A stretch of 64,000 nt of DNA from NCBI RefSeq assembly GCF_910592395.1, contig NC_088311.1, positions 17,918,501 through 17,982,500 of the forward strand. The letters run 5' to 3'. The position numbers and the translations under genes are program-made. Positions within the stretch are counted from its first letter, which is position 1, and the number at the start of each line of letters is the position of its first letter. The notes under the pieces were generated by a model. The model ran no database searches, was not told the DNA's origin, and saw nothing but the letters and a program-made list of their open reading frames with translations. Positions 50,450-62,600 of this stretch are shown here, one piece after another. This DNA is from Lineus longissimus. Taxonomy: Eukaryota; Nemertea; Pilidiophora; Heteronemertea; Lineidae.

Positions 50450-50693
50450 GGAAGTGACTACTTGGCCAGCCCGGCTTACCAAACAGCGACTTTTTCTTGT
50501 CCTGAATGGAGAGCCGAACTCATTAATATTAAAGTAAAGTCTCCAGCTCGCCAAACAGGGTAGATTTTTTACCTGTTTGGCAAGTCCGGCTGGCCGAACA
50601 GGGTGGCTTTTTAGTGCTATTTGGGAAGCGGCTCTCCAAACAGGACAAAAAAAGATGCCTGTTCGGGGAGCGGCTTGCCAAATAGACCCGGCC
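50450..50693 (-). mobile_element. MULE-type MITE, copy 3, internally deleted
   Basis: The 244-bp unit is flanked by a perfect 9-bp direct repeat AAAAGGTAA (50441-50449 and 50694-50702). Both ends match copy 2 (GGAAGTGACTACTTGGC and GCCAAATAGACCCGGCC), but the central ~300 bp are missing. It lies upstream of the first SMB-7TM gene. The inverted promoter fragment near 57640 shows the same locus without the element. Confidence 0.9.
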
Positions 50694-50977
50694 AAAAGGT
50701 AATGGCGTTACCTGATCGATGAAATATCACTACGAATAATTGTACAAATCGAGAGACAAAAATTAAACTAATGTATTTCAGTTCGTACATTTGTTATTTT
50801 GTTGGAAATTCTCTTTGCGCGAAAGCTGACACTATAACTGTAAAAAAATATACGTGTGGAACCAGAACCTCTACCGACATTTGAAACCGCATCCTTTGTT
50901 CTCGGGAAACTAGTCGCCTGAGCGCGAAAAAAAGTACCAGTACGGTTATGTGACACGGCTAATTAGATTGAATTTCG

Positions 50978-50984
50978 TATATAT
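50978..50984 (+). promoter_or_regulatory. TATA-like motif in conserved promoter block, gene 1
   Basis: TATATAT lies about 250 bases before the start codon, inside a block conserved in all three copies of this upstream region. The block also includes GTCGCCTGAGCGCGAAA and AGTACCAGTACGGTTATGTG. Confidence 0.4.
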
Positions 50985-51230
50985 TGGATTGATATACAAA
51001 ATGGAATTAAACAGGCGAAACGAATAACCAATAGCATACGGTAGCATCATAAAACCATCGCTAAATGTTTACCAAGCCAAATATGTATCTCATTCGATGA
51101 CCAAGTGTTGGTGCGACAGGTGTCGGAACAATTCGGTGAGTGGAACACGAGGGTCAACTCTGGCGATGAAGTGACATGATGCAGAAGATGATCTGAGTGT
51201 ATACAGTTTCCTAAGGACAGCATATCTGGA

Positions 51231-54200
51231 ATGGCCACGACAACGATGGGCTATCAAATCCTAGTATATGGTAAGTTTAAATTGCTCCCACTCCAAGCAG
51301 GCGTTCACGTGCGTCAGTGTAATAATGTAAAATCCTTTCAAAAAGGTCAATGATCTAAAATGGTCGAAAGTAAAACAGAAAGCAGAATGGCGCGTTAAGG
51401 TATTTCCATATCAAGGCAGTCATGTCACACAATATTACAAAAATACTGTCCTTGATTTCTATTTTTGGTGGCGAATTCTGAATAAACAACTCATTTAGAT
51501 AATGTTGATTCGTGGGCGCTTTTAAAAACTGGACACAGAACCTACTTTTTTTTGACGGACTCTATTGTACGGTGGCTGGGAAAGGACATCGTATGTTTTT
51601 TTCAGGGCGAGACGACTTTCAAAAACAAAAACGAACACATTTGTTTTCAGTAAAATGTTTCTCTCCTTTTGACCGTCATTTTCATTAACTGAAGAAGTCC
51701 GGGTGACGACTTACGAAAACTATTACTTAATCACCTTCCATGTCAGGTATTAGCGTTACACTGTTAAACGATCTCCTTTCCATGCCCCGATATGCATCAA
51801 ATGATAATGATGATAATCCGTATGATCCTTTTTTTAATTTCATATTATTTTTCATCAAAGCTTTGAACATCTTGGCTGTGACGTCACTTGATAGCAATCT
51901 CCCACAAACTTGGCAAGTGGTCAATATATCAGGGAAATGTGTAAGACCCAGCGTGATCATACTACCTTTGACAACTATTTCAGTAGACGAAGAACCAATT
52001 TTGACCTGTCCAATCAACATTTGCAATGCTTCCTGTCAGCCAGTCACAGCAAGCAGTTTTGTTGGATGTCACTGTGACAGTGATTGCGAAATATTTAAAG
52101 ATTGCTGTCACGGGCATGAAACTTGCAATGCCACAAGATCGACGTCATTTGATACACAATACCTTCCATACATGGTCTGCATGAACATATTTCATAAGTA
52201 CACAATATCCGTCGTCAGTAAATGTCCCCAAAGTGCCTCACACAGTGTAAAAATGTTTTGCGACCAGAATCCTTATTCGAATTTTCCTAACATTATACTA
52301 AGTGGTGATGATAGACAGTACTTTCAACTGCCCGTCACAAACAACGGCACATTATTCAGAAATATCTTCTGCGCAAGTTGCCATGGAGTAAGCCTAAATG
52401 ACGTTGAATTCTTGAAAGCGTCTGTTTTCTGTGAGAATACCTTAGATGATACTGTCGACTTCAAAAAGGCGTCAGTTTACTTAGACTACACAATTGGTCA
52501 CAAAAGCTTCCTTTCGAAATGTGAAGTTGGTGATATTTTGTTCAATGACAAACGTACGTTCGTAAGAAGTTGTGAGGGAGAGCAGCAGTTCTATAAGGGT
52601 TTCGTTGGATTGGGGGAGATTGTTTCATCATGTAATCAGGGGTTACGACACTTCATAATTGATTTTGATATTTTAGAAAAAAAGTGCGGTCGAATTAATG
52701 CTTTCATTGATAGATACAGCATCTATGGAAATACGAGATACAGAAATATATATTGCGCGAGGTGTAATGGTGTTAGCGACAACGACACAAGCTTAGCTTG
52801 CTCTATGCGTCATGAGCACAAAAGCAATCTTGACAATTGGGGTGGCTCAACAAATGATCTTCATGGATTTAGTACCTTGATGGACTTGACTCAAACTAAA
52901 ACAAAAAAATGCATAAATCATCAACACGTTTTTGACCTTTTCTCTAAATCATGTCGGCCACCTGTAAAATGCGGCATCGGATTCGTTTTCTGGAACGGAA
53001 CCTGCATTCGTGATCCACTGGATGAAGCGTATGAACTTCCTATGACCAAACAAGGGCGGTGTGTGTCGGTGCGCCTTGAGATAAAATCCCCCATATTAAT
53101 AGTAAGTAACAAATCATATTCCCAAATGAAAGAAGCAATAAAGTATCAACTCTTGTCTTGGGTCACCAGTCTTTTCAACATTTCGGAAAGCTTCGTTTTA
53201 AATTTTGAGGTAAATGTCAATTTAGTCAATAATTTGTATACAAATATCCTTGATGGTAATATATATCAAGTCATGAGCCATGACATATATATTATCACAT
53301 TTTGTGTCAAAATATCACCATCAGATGATATTTTACGTGTTATGCAAGACATACACTCGCACATGTGGTTTGTCAAAAATACATCGAACGTGCACGCGTA
53401 CGGAAAGATAATGATATCGAACCAAAACGCATTACCGCCAACGTGTCGAACTGGTAAGCTCGTTCAAATTGTTTTCAATTCAACATATCAAGAATTCCTT
53501 AATGAAACTGGGAGGCTTAACGATTTGCCCAGTATGTTTCTTATTTTCGATAATAAGTTTTATAAGGCAAGTTTCAGGGTCGAAGGCAGCCAAAGTGTCA
53601 ATATATACCTCTGTGACCTTTATGGCGATAGGTTCAGAAACTGTTCAAACGTATTTGAACATTCCTTAGATGATTTTCATGTCACAGAATCGGCGTTAAA
53701 ACATAAGCTATTTGGGGAAGAGATTAAGAAATCCGAAGTCGCCATTATAGGGACCAGAGTATTAACTTGTTCTCGTGTACAAAACACGACAAGCACAGAC
53801 TCTCAAAATATGGAATTTTACATCTCCGTCGGTGGGATATGTCTCTCAATTGTGTTTTTAGTTTACACTCTTCTGACCTATTGTTTATTACCACAACTGA
53901 GGACCCTTCCAGGTGTTCTTCTTATGCAATTAGCGGCAAACTTGTCCCTTGCCCAGTTGGTCTTCATGGTGGGTATAAACATGGACATCAGTTGGCTACC
54001 TTGCAAAATAATCGCGATAGCTGGCCATTACCTTTGGTTGGTAGCGTTTTGCTGGAAGTCAATCATAGCCTTTCACACGGCTAAGACGTTTGGGTACAAC
54101 ATGATGGCCAATGCGTCCAACAGCAACTCAAAGAGATCCCTAAAATATTATAGTTCATTTGCCTACGGTGCTCCATGTCTTGTCGTGATTCCATGCATCG

Positions 54201-54679
54201 TCATATTCTTCTGTGGGTGCACAGATATTGAGATCGGATACGGTCCTTACGCGGGAACCTCGGGAGCATGTTGGATAAGGGAGCAATACACACTTATTTA
54301 TGCTTTCATGGTACCACTGGGGGCGCTTCTCGCTGCAAACTTGACACTTTTCACTTTTACAGTGATAACCATATGTAGACAAAAAGCAATGACCTCTATG
54401 ACCAGAAAGAATGATGTCAAACGAATGGATGTCGTCTTGTACATAAAATTGTCGTTTTTGATGGGATTCGCTTGGATTTTTGGATTTATATCTGGATTTA
54501 CGGGAGATTCTGTCACTGCCTATTTGTTCACGGTCCTCAACACGCTGCAGGGAGTTTTTATAGGGCTTTGTTTTGGACTGAACCGACGGGTGATCAGAAT
54601 GTATAGAAAAAGATTGGGTTTTGAAGTATCGCAAGAGACGGGCGCTAGTGGCACACTTACCACAGGCGTTCATGGCTAA
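51231..54679 (+). CDS. SMB-domain, Methuselah/adhesion-like family-B GPCR, copy 1 (952 aa)
   Basis: Two exons: 51231-51270 (start in GGAATGGCC, donor GGTAAGT) and 51861-54679 (acceptor CATCAAAG after a T-rich tract). The join gives MATTTMGYQILVYALNILAV, a good signal peptide that the unspliced frame lacks. Residues 63-102 form a somatomedin B-like domain (GCHCDSDCEIFKDCC and flanking Cys). The ectodomain runs to about residue 660, with many Cys and N-glycosylation sites, and two repeats of RNI(F/Y)CA-C-GV at about 180 and 308. Seven TM segments start near 666 (YISVGGICLSIVFLVY), with WIFGF in TM6 and LQGVFIGLCFGLNRRV in TM7. The tail is short. I see no typical GPS cleavage motif, which fits Methuselah-like receptors better than cleaved adhesion GPCRs. 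Ligand unknown. Confidence 0.88.
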
Positions 54680-55325
54680 CATGATACAGTTATCGTAGTT
54701 TCAAATAGTCACAACGCTTTTAAAACCCTTCATCTTCATGGCCAACAAAATTTGTGTGTCTTATTAGAATTTACCATGACTACATTGACATGATTGAAGA
54801 GAGTATAAGACCATGAGGTTCAGGATGAACTCATGTGTGTGTGGATGTATTGGACGTTTGAAGAGATAATTTATGTGCGGATCGATATGTGGCGACGCGT
54901 GGCATGGAGCAACCTCATGGTCAATTCTCCCTTTAAATGTAGACGGGTATATCTTAAATCTTGATGAGATGCACAACCGTGGTGTTCAAGGTATGCCTGC
55001 AGCTGAGGACCATCGTGGAGGTGCTCGATTTACCACGCTACCCTGACGATCATTGAAATGATGTTGCGTCTTCATAGTGGGGTGATGTGAAGTCCGAACT
55101 CGGCGTGATTATCCTCATTAATTGAATAAAAGAGAAACATTTGCTGCATCTTTGTGGTCTCTATACTTATTTAATTAGTGAAGACCGAAGGCGGAGTGAA
55201 AGTTTAATCTTGAACTTTCAGGTATTTGAACTGACCTATAACCAAGAAGCTACACAACGGTCTATAGGCGGGAGATGACATAAATCAGAAATATACGGCC
55301 GATAAAATTCCTGCTACCTAAACCT
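54680..55325 (+). other. 3' UTR and flank of SMB-7TM gene 1
   Basis: Homologous to the sequence after gene 2. It contains AATAAA at 55125-55130, about 450 bases after the stop codon, as a candidate poly(A) signal. The duplicated segment continues to about 55325. Confidence 0.5.
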
Positions 55326-55498
55326 CCCGCAAAAATCTACCGTAGAATCTCGACGTAAAGTCCCATCCCGTCGGTATGTTTTTTCTTCACTTTCACGTCG
55401 AGCGTTAATTTTGCGGCAGGTTACTTCTTAAACCTGCAGCATATTAACAAGTAGCCATTTCTGGTTCATGTCCCCTCCCGCCTACCATAACCATCGCA

Positions 55499-56726
55499 TG
55501 TAATGTCAGCGAAGGCGTGTTCTTGCCCTCCCTCAGCCCGATAGAAGACTTGAGCCAGACAGCGTGGAGAAATGTGATGGTACAAATGTAACTTGAAGAT
55601 AAGATAAAGGTGATGATGATACTTTTAATAGGTTTGAGCAGGAGCCCATATACACAGCTGACTCCTCTGTCGGTGGCTAATCCTGGACTGTCTTAAAACA
55701 TTCCAAAACCAACTCCTAGTAACGTCAAAACAAGTTTAGTGGTACTGGCCTGTAAGAGTTCAATTAGGCCTATAATTAATTACATGCACATGATTAAATC
55801 TTACAAATAATGTTTGGCTTACAGCTCTACGGTCACGGTAGACGGTAATAAAGGCACTGGAAAACTAGGCACTGGAAAAAAGGTACGGAAAAAGGGCACT
55901 AGTTAAAAAAGGCACTGGAAAAAAGGCACTAGGTAAAAAAGGCACTGGGTAAAAAAGGCACTAGGTAAAAAGGCACTGGAAAAAAGGCACCAGGAAATCT
56001 CTAGGTTAAAAATTCATTTGGGGTGCCCCCCCCCCGTACATTTCTATATGTGTAATGTGCAATGTGTAATGTGCTTCCAAGTCTTTCTCACCAATAAAAC
56101 TGCAATGAGACTCATCAAGAATGTTTTGCTAGATGTCAATAGCCACTCTTGTGAAACTATTGTATCTTGTAGAACTAGGTTATTGGTGAGGGAACCCTGA
56201 ATCTAACTTGATTAAACTACTGGACCAAATCGGATGATCTTTGTATTATTTTTTATAAGGATTCCCTGCCTATCCAAGCTAGTTTTACTGGTCGGAGGGT
56301 ACTGAAAATAGGCTGTTCCGTTTTTTTGGACCACCAAGTATTCTGTTGATGTAGAAAAAAACTACACATAGAAATGCACATAGAAATTTTTATTTTTATT
56401 TTTTATCTATATATTAGAGATTTCTCAGTGATTTCCCATACATTTTTTTTGGTGCCATTTTTTCCATTGCCTTTTTTCCAGTGCCTTTTCTACCCAGTGC
56501 CTTTTTTCCTGGTGCCTTTTTTTCCTAGTGCCTTTTTTACCTAGTGCCTTTTTTCCAGTGCCTTTTTTACCTAGTGCCTTTTTCCGTACCTTTTTTCCAG
56601 TGCCTTTTTTTCCAGTGCCTTTTTTTCCAGTGCCTTTATTACCTACATTCACGGTCACATGTATAAACTATGCATATTGGCAAGGGCCTATAAATAATAG
56701 CAGGGAATACGTACATGCTATGTAAC
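55499..56726. repeat. Left arm of a large inverted repeat, interrupted by an insertion
   Basis: 55499-55836 plus 56659-56726 are the inverted match of about 58187-58584. Shared words include GGCGTGTTCTTG, ATAGAAGACTTGAGCCAG, GTTACATTTGTACCATCACA (as complement) and AAACTATGCATATTGGCAAG. The arm is split by an 814-bp element at 55837-56650. Confidence 0.85.
55837..56650. mobile_element. 814-bp fold-back element with 8-bp target duplication
   Basis: The insert is flanked by ACGGTCAC on both sides (55829-55836 and 56651-56658). The other arm of the inverted repeat has this octamer once (its complement at 58252-58259), so the limits are directly supported. Both ends are built from repeats of AAGGCACTGGAAAAA or AAGGCACTAGGTAAAA in opposite orientation, over roughly 160 and 200 bp. 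The innermost end-to-end match is GGTAATAAAGGCACTGG. The middle has no recognised protein. The 8-bp duplication fits hAT-like or fold-back elements. Confidence 0.88.
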
Positions 56727-56954
56727 ACCAGTGAACGCCAACGCCGACATCGTTACGATTATGTTTTTATTCTTATACCGATCTATTAATGCAGTGCACC
56801 CGGTTTCAGAAACACTACATGACATGTCCCAACTCGTACAGGTGCTAGTAGCAGGAAATTCAACATTTTTAGGAACTACGGTTGGGTTGCAATGGGGGTG
56901 AATCCACGGAAACTCTTTAAAGGCAGCTATGGTTTGCATGCAAGTCATAGGCCA

Positions 56955-57746
56955 GATCAATGACATTTTAGAAAGTATTTTACGTTATTACACTGACCCA
57001 CGTGAACGCCAGCTTGGAGCAGGAGCAATTTCAACTTACCATATACACATGTACTAGGATTCGATAGCCCATCGATGTCGTGGCCAATCCAGATATACTG
57101 TCCTTAGGAAAATGTATACATTCAGATCAGCTTCTGCATCATGTCACTTCATCGCAAGAGTCGACCCTCGTGTTCCACTCACCGAATTGTTCCAACACCT
57201 CTCGCCCCAACACCTGGCCATCGAATGAGATACATTTTTGACTTGGCAAACACTAAGCGACGGTTTTATGTTGCTAGGATATTTGTTATTCGTTTCGCCT
57301 GTTTAATTCCATTTTGTATATCATTCCAATATATACGAAATTCAATATAATTCCCAGCGTCACATAACCGTACTGGTACTTGTTTCGCGCTCAGGCGACT
57401 TGTTACCCCGTGGACAAAGGACGTGGTTTCAGCTTTTGGTAGAGGCTCTCTTTCTACACCTATCTTTCTTTTTCATTTCCCCTTAGTGTCAGCTTTCTTC
57501 GAGCAAAGAGATTTTCCAACAAAACTACAAATGTATGAACTAAAATACAATAGGTTGATTTTTCTCCTCTCAAATTATTTCCGTATTCATTTGTACGGTA
57601 ATTGGTAGTGATAATTAATCAGGTAACGCCACACCTTTTTTTCATTCATGAATGATAACGATATTATGCTCCGAGTGCCTGACTATGCTCTGAAAATCCA
57701 TAGTGCTATATTATGATATAAATGTTACACGTACAAAGCTCTATTT
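56955..57746 (-). pseudogene. Inverted promoter and exon-1 fragment of the SMB-7TM gene
   Basis: Read on the minus strand this matches about 50368-51340 of gene 1: the upstream region, the TATA-like block (57329-57335), the exon-1 region (57040-57087), the GGTAAGTTGAAATTGCTC donor and the start of intron 1. The start codon is TTG instead of ATG, and exon 1 carries 8 extra bases before the donor, so the reading frame is lost. No exon 2 follows. The MITE present upstream of gene 1 is absent here (empty site near 57633-57645). Confidence 0.85.
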
Positions 57747-58186
57747 AACATAACACTATTAAATGACCATTGGTATTAATACTCTGCTGACGGCTGCCCA
57801 GTCAACTCCTGTTCTACAGAAGTAGTTTCAATCAACGAATTGCACAAAAAAAGGAAAATCGGACTGACTTGATCGCCCGATTAAGTGACCCAAAATCAAC
57901 CTGGCCTCATCATATTTTCTTGCAAAACACACGAGCTGCTTTCGGCGTCTGTCATGATGATAGGTAATTTATCAGTCGAAAAGGTTGAATACATGTTTTA
58001 AAATTAAAATGAGAGCAGTAGGCCATATTCAGCCAATCCAGCTACGGGGATGAAGGACCACACCTCATTAATGGAATAGACGAGCTAGACATCCAAGACA
58101 CTCAACGATGTGCTAGTCTATCCATTGAAGACCTGATGCACCAAGCAGCGAGCAGATTGAGACAGCATTTTGTAAACTTGTATGTT

Positions 58187-58584
58187 ACATATCATGTACG
58201 TATTCCCTGCTATTATTTGTAGGCCCTTGCCAATATGCATAGTTTATACATGTGACCGTAGAGCTGTAAGCCAAACATTATTTGTAAGATTTAATCATGT
58301 AATTATAGGCCTAATTGAACTCTAATAGGCCTATACCACTTAACTTGTCTTGACGTTGCTAGGAGTTGGTTTTGGAATGTTTTAAGACAGTCCAGGATTA
58401 GCCACCGACAGAGGAGTCAGCTGTATGGATGGGCTCCTGCTCAAACCTATTAAAAGTATCATCATCACCTTTATCTTATCTTCAAGTTACATTTGTACCA
58501 TCACATTTCTCCACGCTGTCTGGCTCAAGTCTTCTATCGGCTTGAGTTAGGACAAGAACACGCCTTCCCTGACATTACACTGGA
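58187..58584. repeat. Right arm of the large inverted repeat (uninterrupted)
   Basis: Inverted copy of 55499-55836 and 56659-56726. It runs without the 814-bp insert through GTGACCGTAGAGCTGTAAGC, which preserves the pre-insertion site. Confidence 0.85.
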
Positions 58585-59204
58585 TTGGAGTGTGTGTGTG
58601 TGTCGGCCGCTTGATCAGCTGTTGCACTGTTCAGTTTTGTGTTTTTCTGCTTCACTAAAATCAAAATATTTCGAAAATGAGCTGACTTAACTGAATTTTT
58701 TATCGCATTTTTCTCGCGCATAGGCTAAGGTGCTGCACGTGAAAACTGGTATTTTCGGATTTACCTATTAGAAAATTTTAAAAATCGCTTTTTAGTGATT
58801 TTTGGGTCTGGTTTGAAATATTTAGTTTGGGGTGGTCTCAAGTGCTCGGAGCCAATCCTGCGCTAATTACTGACTTGTACTCGTCAAATAAATGTGATGA
58901 GTTCGTGTAGACAGAGGAGACTACGGCCTTTCCGATGGTGTACAGCGCCAATTGTTCATTACTTCAAAAGCACCTTCAAAACGCATTTTGAAATGGGTGT
59001 CATTTGCAATTGAGAGAACATCCTGACGTCACGAACTTTCGGGAAAACTATTGAGCTTGACCATAGGCCTTATCACTGACCTCAAAGAAAGGATTTTAGT
59101 TATGAATAGTGCCGACCTTCTATTTATTGTGCCGTACTTCGAGTCGTTAAAGTTCATTCGCCTCTCAGGAATAAAACAGTTGGCAGAATGGCAATTTAAC
59201 ATTT
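58585..59204. other. Intergenic DNA before SMB-7TM gene 2
   Basis: No gene or clear repeat recognised, apart from a short GT run near 58591. Confidence 0.4.
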
Positions 59205-59375
59205 AAGAGAGCGAAAAATCAAACCTAATGTATTTCAGTAAAAAAATATAAGTGTGGAACCAGAACCTCTACCGACATTTGAAACCGCGTCCTTTGTTCT
59301 CGGGAAACTAGTCGCCTGAGCGCGAAAAAAAGTACCAGTACGGTTATGTGACACTGCGAATTATATTAAATTTCG

Positions 59376-59382
59376 TATATAT
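59376..59382 (+). promoter_or_regulatory. TATA-like motif in conserved promoter block, gene 2
   Basis: Same TATATAT and flanks as upstream of gene 1, about 250 bases before the start codon. Compared with gene 1, about 60 bases are missing upstream (after ATGTATTTCAG near 59237). Confidence 0.4.
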
Positions 59383-59629
59383 TGGATTCATATACAAAAT
59401 GGAATTAAACAGGCGAAACGAATAACCAATAGCATACTGTAGCATCATAAAACCGTCGCTAAATGTTTACCAAGCCAAAAATGTATCTCATTCGATGGCC
59501 AGGTGTTGGGGGCGACAGGTGTCGGAACAATTCGGTGAGTAGAACACGAGGGTCGACTCTGGCGATGAAGTGACATGATGCAGAAGTTGGTCTGGATGTA
59601 TACATTTACCTAGGGACAGCATATCTGGA

Positions 59630-62600
59630 ATGGCGACGACAACGATGGGTTATAAAATCCTAATATATGGTAAGTTGAAATTGCTCAGGCTCCCGCTCCA
59701 AGCAGGCGTTCACGTGCGTCATGGTAAGAACGTCAAATCCTTTCAAAAAGGTCAATGATCTAAAAAATGGTCGAAAATAAAACAGAAAGCAGAATGGCGC
59801 GTTAAGGTATTTCCATATCAAGGCAGTCATGTCACACAATCTTACAAAAATACTGTCATTGATTTCTATTTTTGGTGGCGAATTCTGAATAAACAACTGA
59901 TTTAGATAATGTTGATTCGTGGGCGCTTTTAAAAACTGGACACAGAACCTACTTTCTTTTGACGGACTCTATTGTACGGTGGCTGGGAAAGGACATCGTA
60001 TGTTTTTTTCAGGGCGAGACGACTTTCAAAAACAAAAACGAACACATTTGTTTTCAGTAAACATGTTTCTCTCCTTTTGACCGTCATTTTCATTAACTGA
60101 AGAAGTCCGGGTGACGACTTACGAAAACTATTACTTAATCACCTTCCATGTCAGGTATTAGCGTTACACTGTTAAACGATCTCCTTTCCCAGCCACCATA
60201 ATGCAACAAATGATAATGATGATAATCCGTATGATCCTTTTTTTAATTTCATATTATTTTTCATCAAAGCTTTAAACATCTTGGCTGTGACGTCACTTGA
60301 TAGCAATCTCCCACAAATCGGGCAAGTGGTCAATATATCAGGGAAATGTGCAAGACCCAGTGTGATCATACTACCTTTGACAACTATTTCAGTAGACGAA
60401 GAACCAATTTTAACCTGTCCAATGAACGTTTGCAATGCTTCCTGTCAGCCAGTCACAGCAAGCAGTTTTGTTGGATGTCATTGTGACAGTGATTGCGAAA
60501 TATTTAAAGATTGCTGTCACGGGCATGAAACCTGCAATGTCACAAGTTCGACGTCATTTGATACACAATACCTTCCATACATGGTCTGCATGAACATATT
60601 TCATAAGTACACAATATCCGTTGTCAGTAAATGTCCCCAAAGTGCCTCACACAGTTTAAAAATGTTTTGCGACAAGAATCCTCATATGATTTTTCCTAAC
60701 ATTACATTAAGTGGCGATGATAGACAGTACTTTCAACTGCCCGTCACAAACAACGGCACATTATTCAGAAATATCTTCTGCGCAAGTTGCCATGGAGTAA
60801 GCCTGAATGACGTTGAATTCTTGAAAGCGTCTGTTTTCTGTGAGAATACCTTAGATGATATTGTCGACTTCAAAAAGGCGTCAGTTTACTTAGACTACAC
60901 AATTGGTCACAAAAGCTTCCTTTCGAAATGTGAAGTTGGTGATATTTTGTTCAATGACGAACGTACGTTCGTAAGAACTTGTGAGGGAGAGCAGCAGTTC
61001 TATATGGGTTTCGTTAGATTGGGGGAGTTTGTTTCATCATGTAATCAGGGGTTACGATACTTCATAACTGATTTTGATATTTTAGAAAAAAAGTGCGGTC
61101 GAATTAGTGCTTTCATTGATAGATACAGCATCTATGGACATACGAGATACAGAAATATATATTGCGCGAGGTGTAATGGCGTTAGCGACAACGACACAAG
61201 CTTAGCTTGCTCTATGCGTCATGTGCACAAAAGTGACCTTGACAATTCGGGTGGCTCAACAAATGATCTTCATGGATTTAGTACCTTGATGGATTTGACT
61301 CAAACTCAAACAAAAAAATGCATAAATCGTCAACACGTTTTCGACCTTGTCTCTAAATCATGTCAGCCACCTGTAAAATGCGGCATCGGATTTGTTTTCT
61401 GGAACGGAACCTGCATTCGTGATCCACTGGATGAAGCGTATGAACTTCCTGTGACCAGACGAGGGCGGTGTGTGTCGGTGCGCCTTGAGATAAAATCCCC
61501 CATATCAATAGTATGTAACAAATCATATTCCCAAATGAAAGATGCAATAAAGTATCATCTCTTGTCTTGGGTCACCAGTCTTTTCAACATTTCGGAGAGC
61601 TTCGTTTTCAATTTTGAGGTAAATGTCAATTTAGTTAATGATTTGAAAACAAAGATCATAGAAGGTAATTTATATCAAGTCACGAGCCGGGACATATATA
61701 TCATCACATTTTGTATCAAAATATCACAATCACATGATATTTTACGTGTTATGCAAGACATACACTCGCACATGTGGTTGGTCAAAAATACATCGAACGT
61801 GCACGCGTACGGAAAGGTAATGATATCGAACCAAAACGCATTACCGCCAACGTGTCGAACTGGTAAGCTCGTTCAAATTGTTCTCAATTCAACATATCAA
61901 GAATTCCTTAATGAAACTGGGAGGCTTAACGATTTGCCCAGTATGTTTCTTATTTTCGATAATAGGTTTGCGAAAACAAGTTTCAGGGTCGAAGGCAGCC
62001 AAAGTGTCAATGTATACCTCTGTGACCTTTATGGCGATAGGTTCAAAAACTGTTCAAACGTATTTGAACATTCCTTAGATGATTTTCATGTCACAGAATC
62101 GGCGTTAACACATAAGCTATTTGGGGAAGAGATTAAGAAATCCGAAGTCGTCATTATAGGGACAAGAGTATTAACTTGTTCTCGCGTACAAAACACGACT
62201 AGCACGGACTCTCAAAATATGGAATTTTACATCTCCGTCGGTGGGATATGTCTCTCAATTGTGTTTTTAGTTTACACTCTTCTGACTTATTGTTTATTAC
62301 CACAACTGAGGACGCTTCCAGGTGTTCTTCTTATGCAATTAGCAGCAAACTTGTCCCTTGCCCAGTTGGTCTTCATGGTGGGTATAAACATGGACATCAG
62401 TTGGCTACCTTGCAAAATAATCGCGATAGCTGGCCATTACCTTTGGTTGGTTACATTTTGCTGGAAGTCAGTCATTGCCTTTCACACGGCTAAGACGTTT
62501 GGGTACAATATGATGGCCAATGCGTCGAATAGCAGCTCAAACAGATCACAAAAATATTACAGTTCATTTGCCTACGGTGCTCCAAGTCTTGTCGTGATTC

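Noticed and set aside
51740-51860. Upstream in-frame extension of SMB-7TM gene 1 (unspliced start at 51740)
   Set aside because: The extension has no signal peptide, is frame-disrupted in gene 2, and a splice acceptor at 51860 joins the upstream signal-peptide exon in phase in both copies.
54155-54682. 175-codon minus-strand open frame, repeated at 62564-63091
   Set aside because: It is the antisense of the conserved 7TM coding exon in both gene copies; constraint on the sense strand explains its survival.
56425-56725. GKKGTGKK-type and FLPSAFFPV-type open frames
   Set aside because: They arise from the AAGGCACTGG arrays at the right end of the fold-back element.
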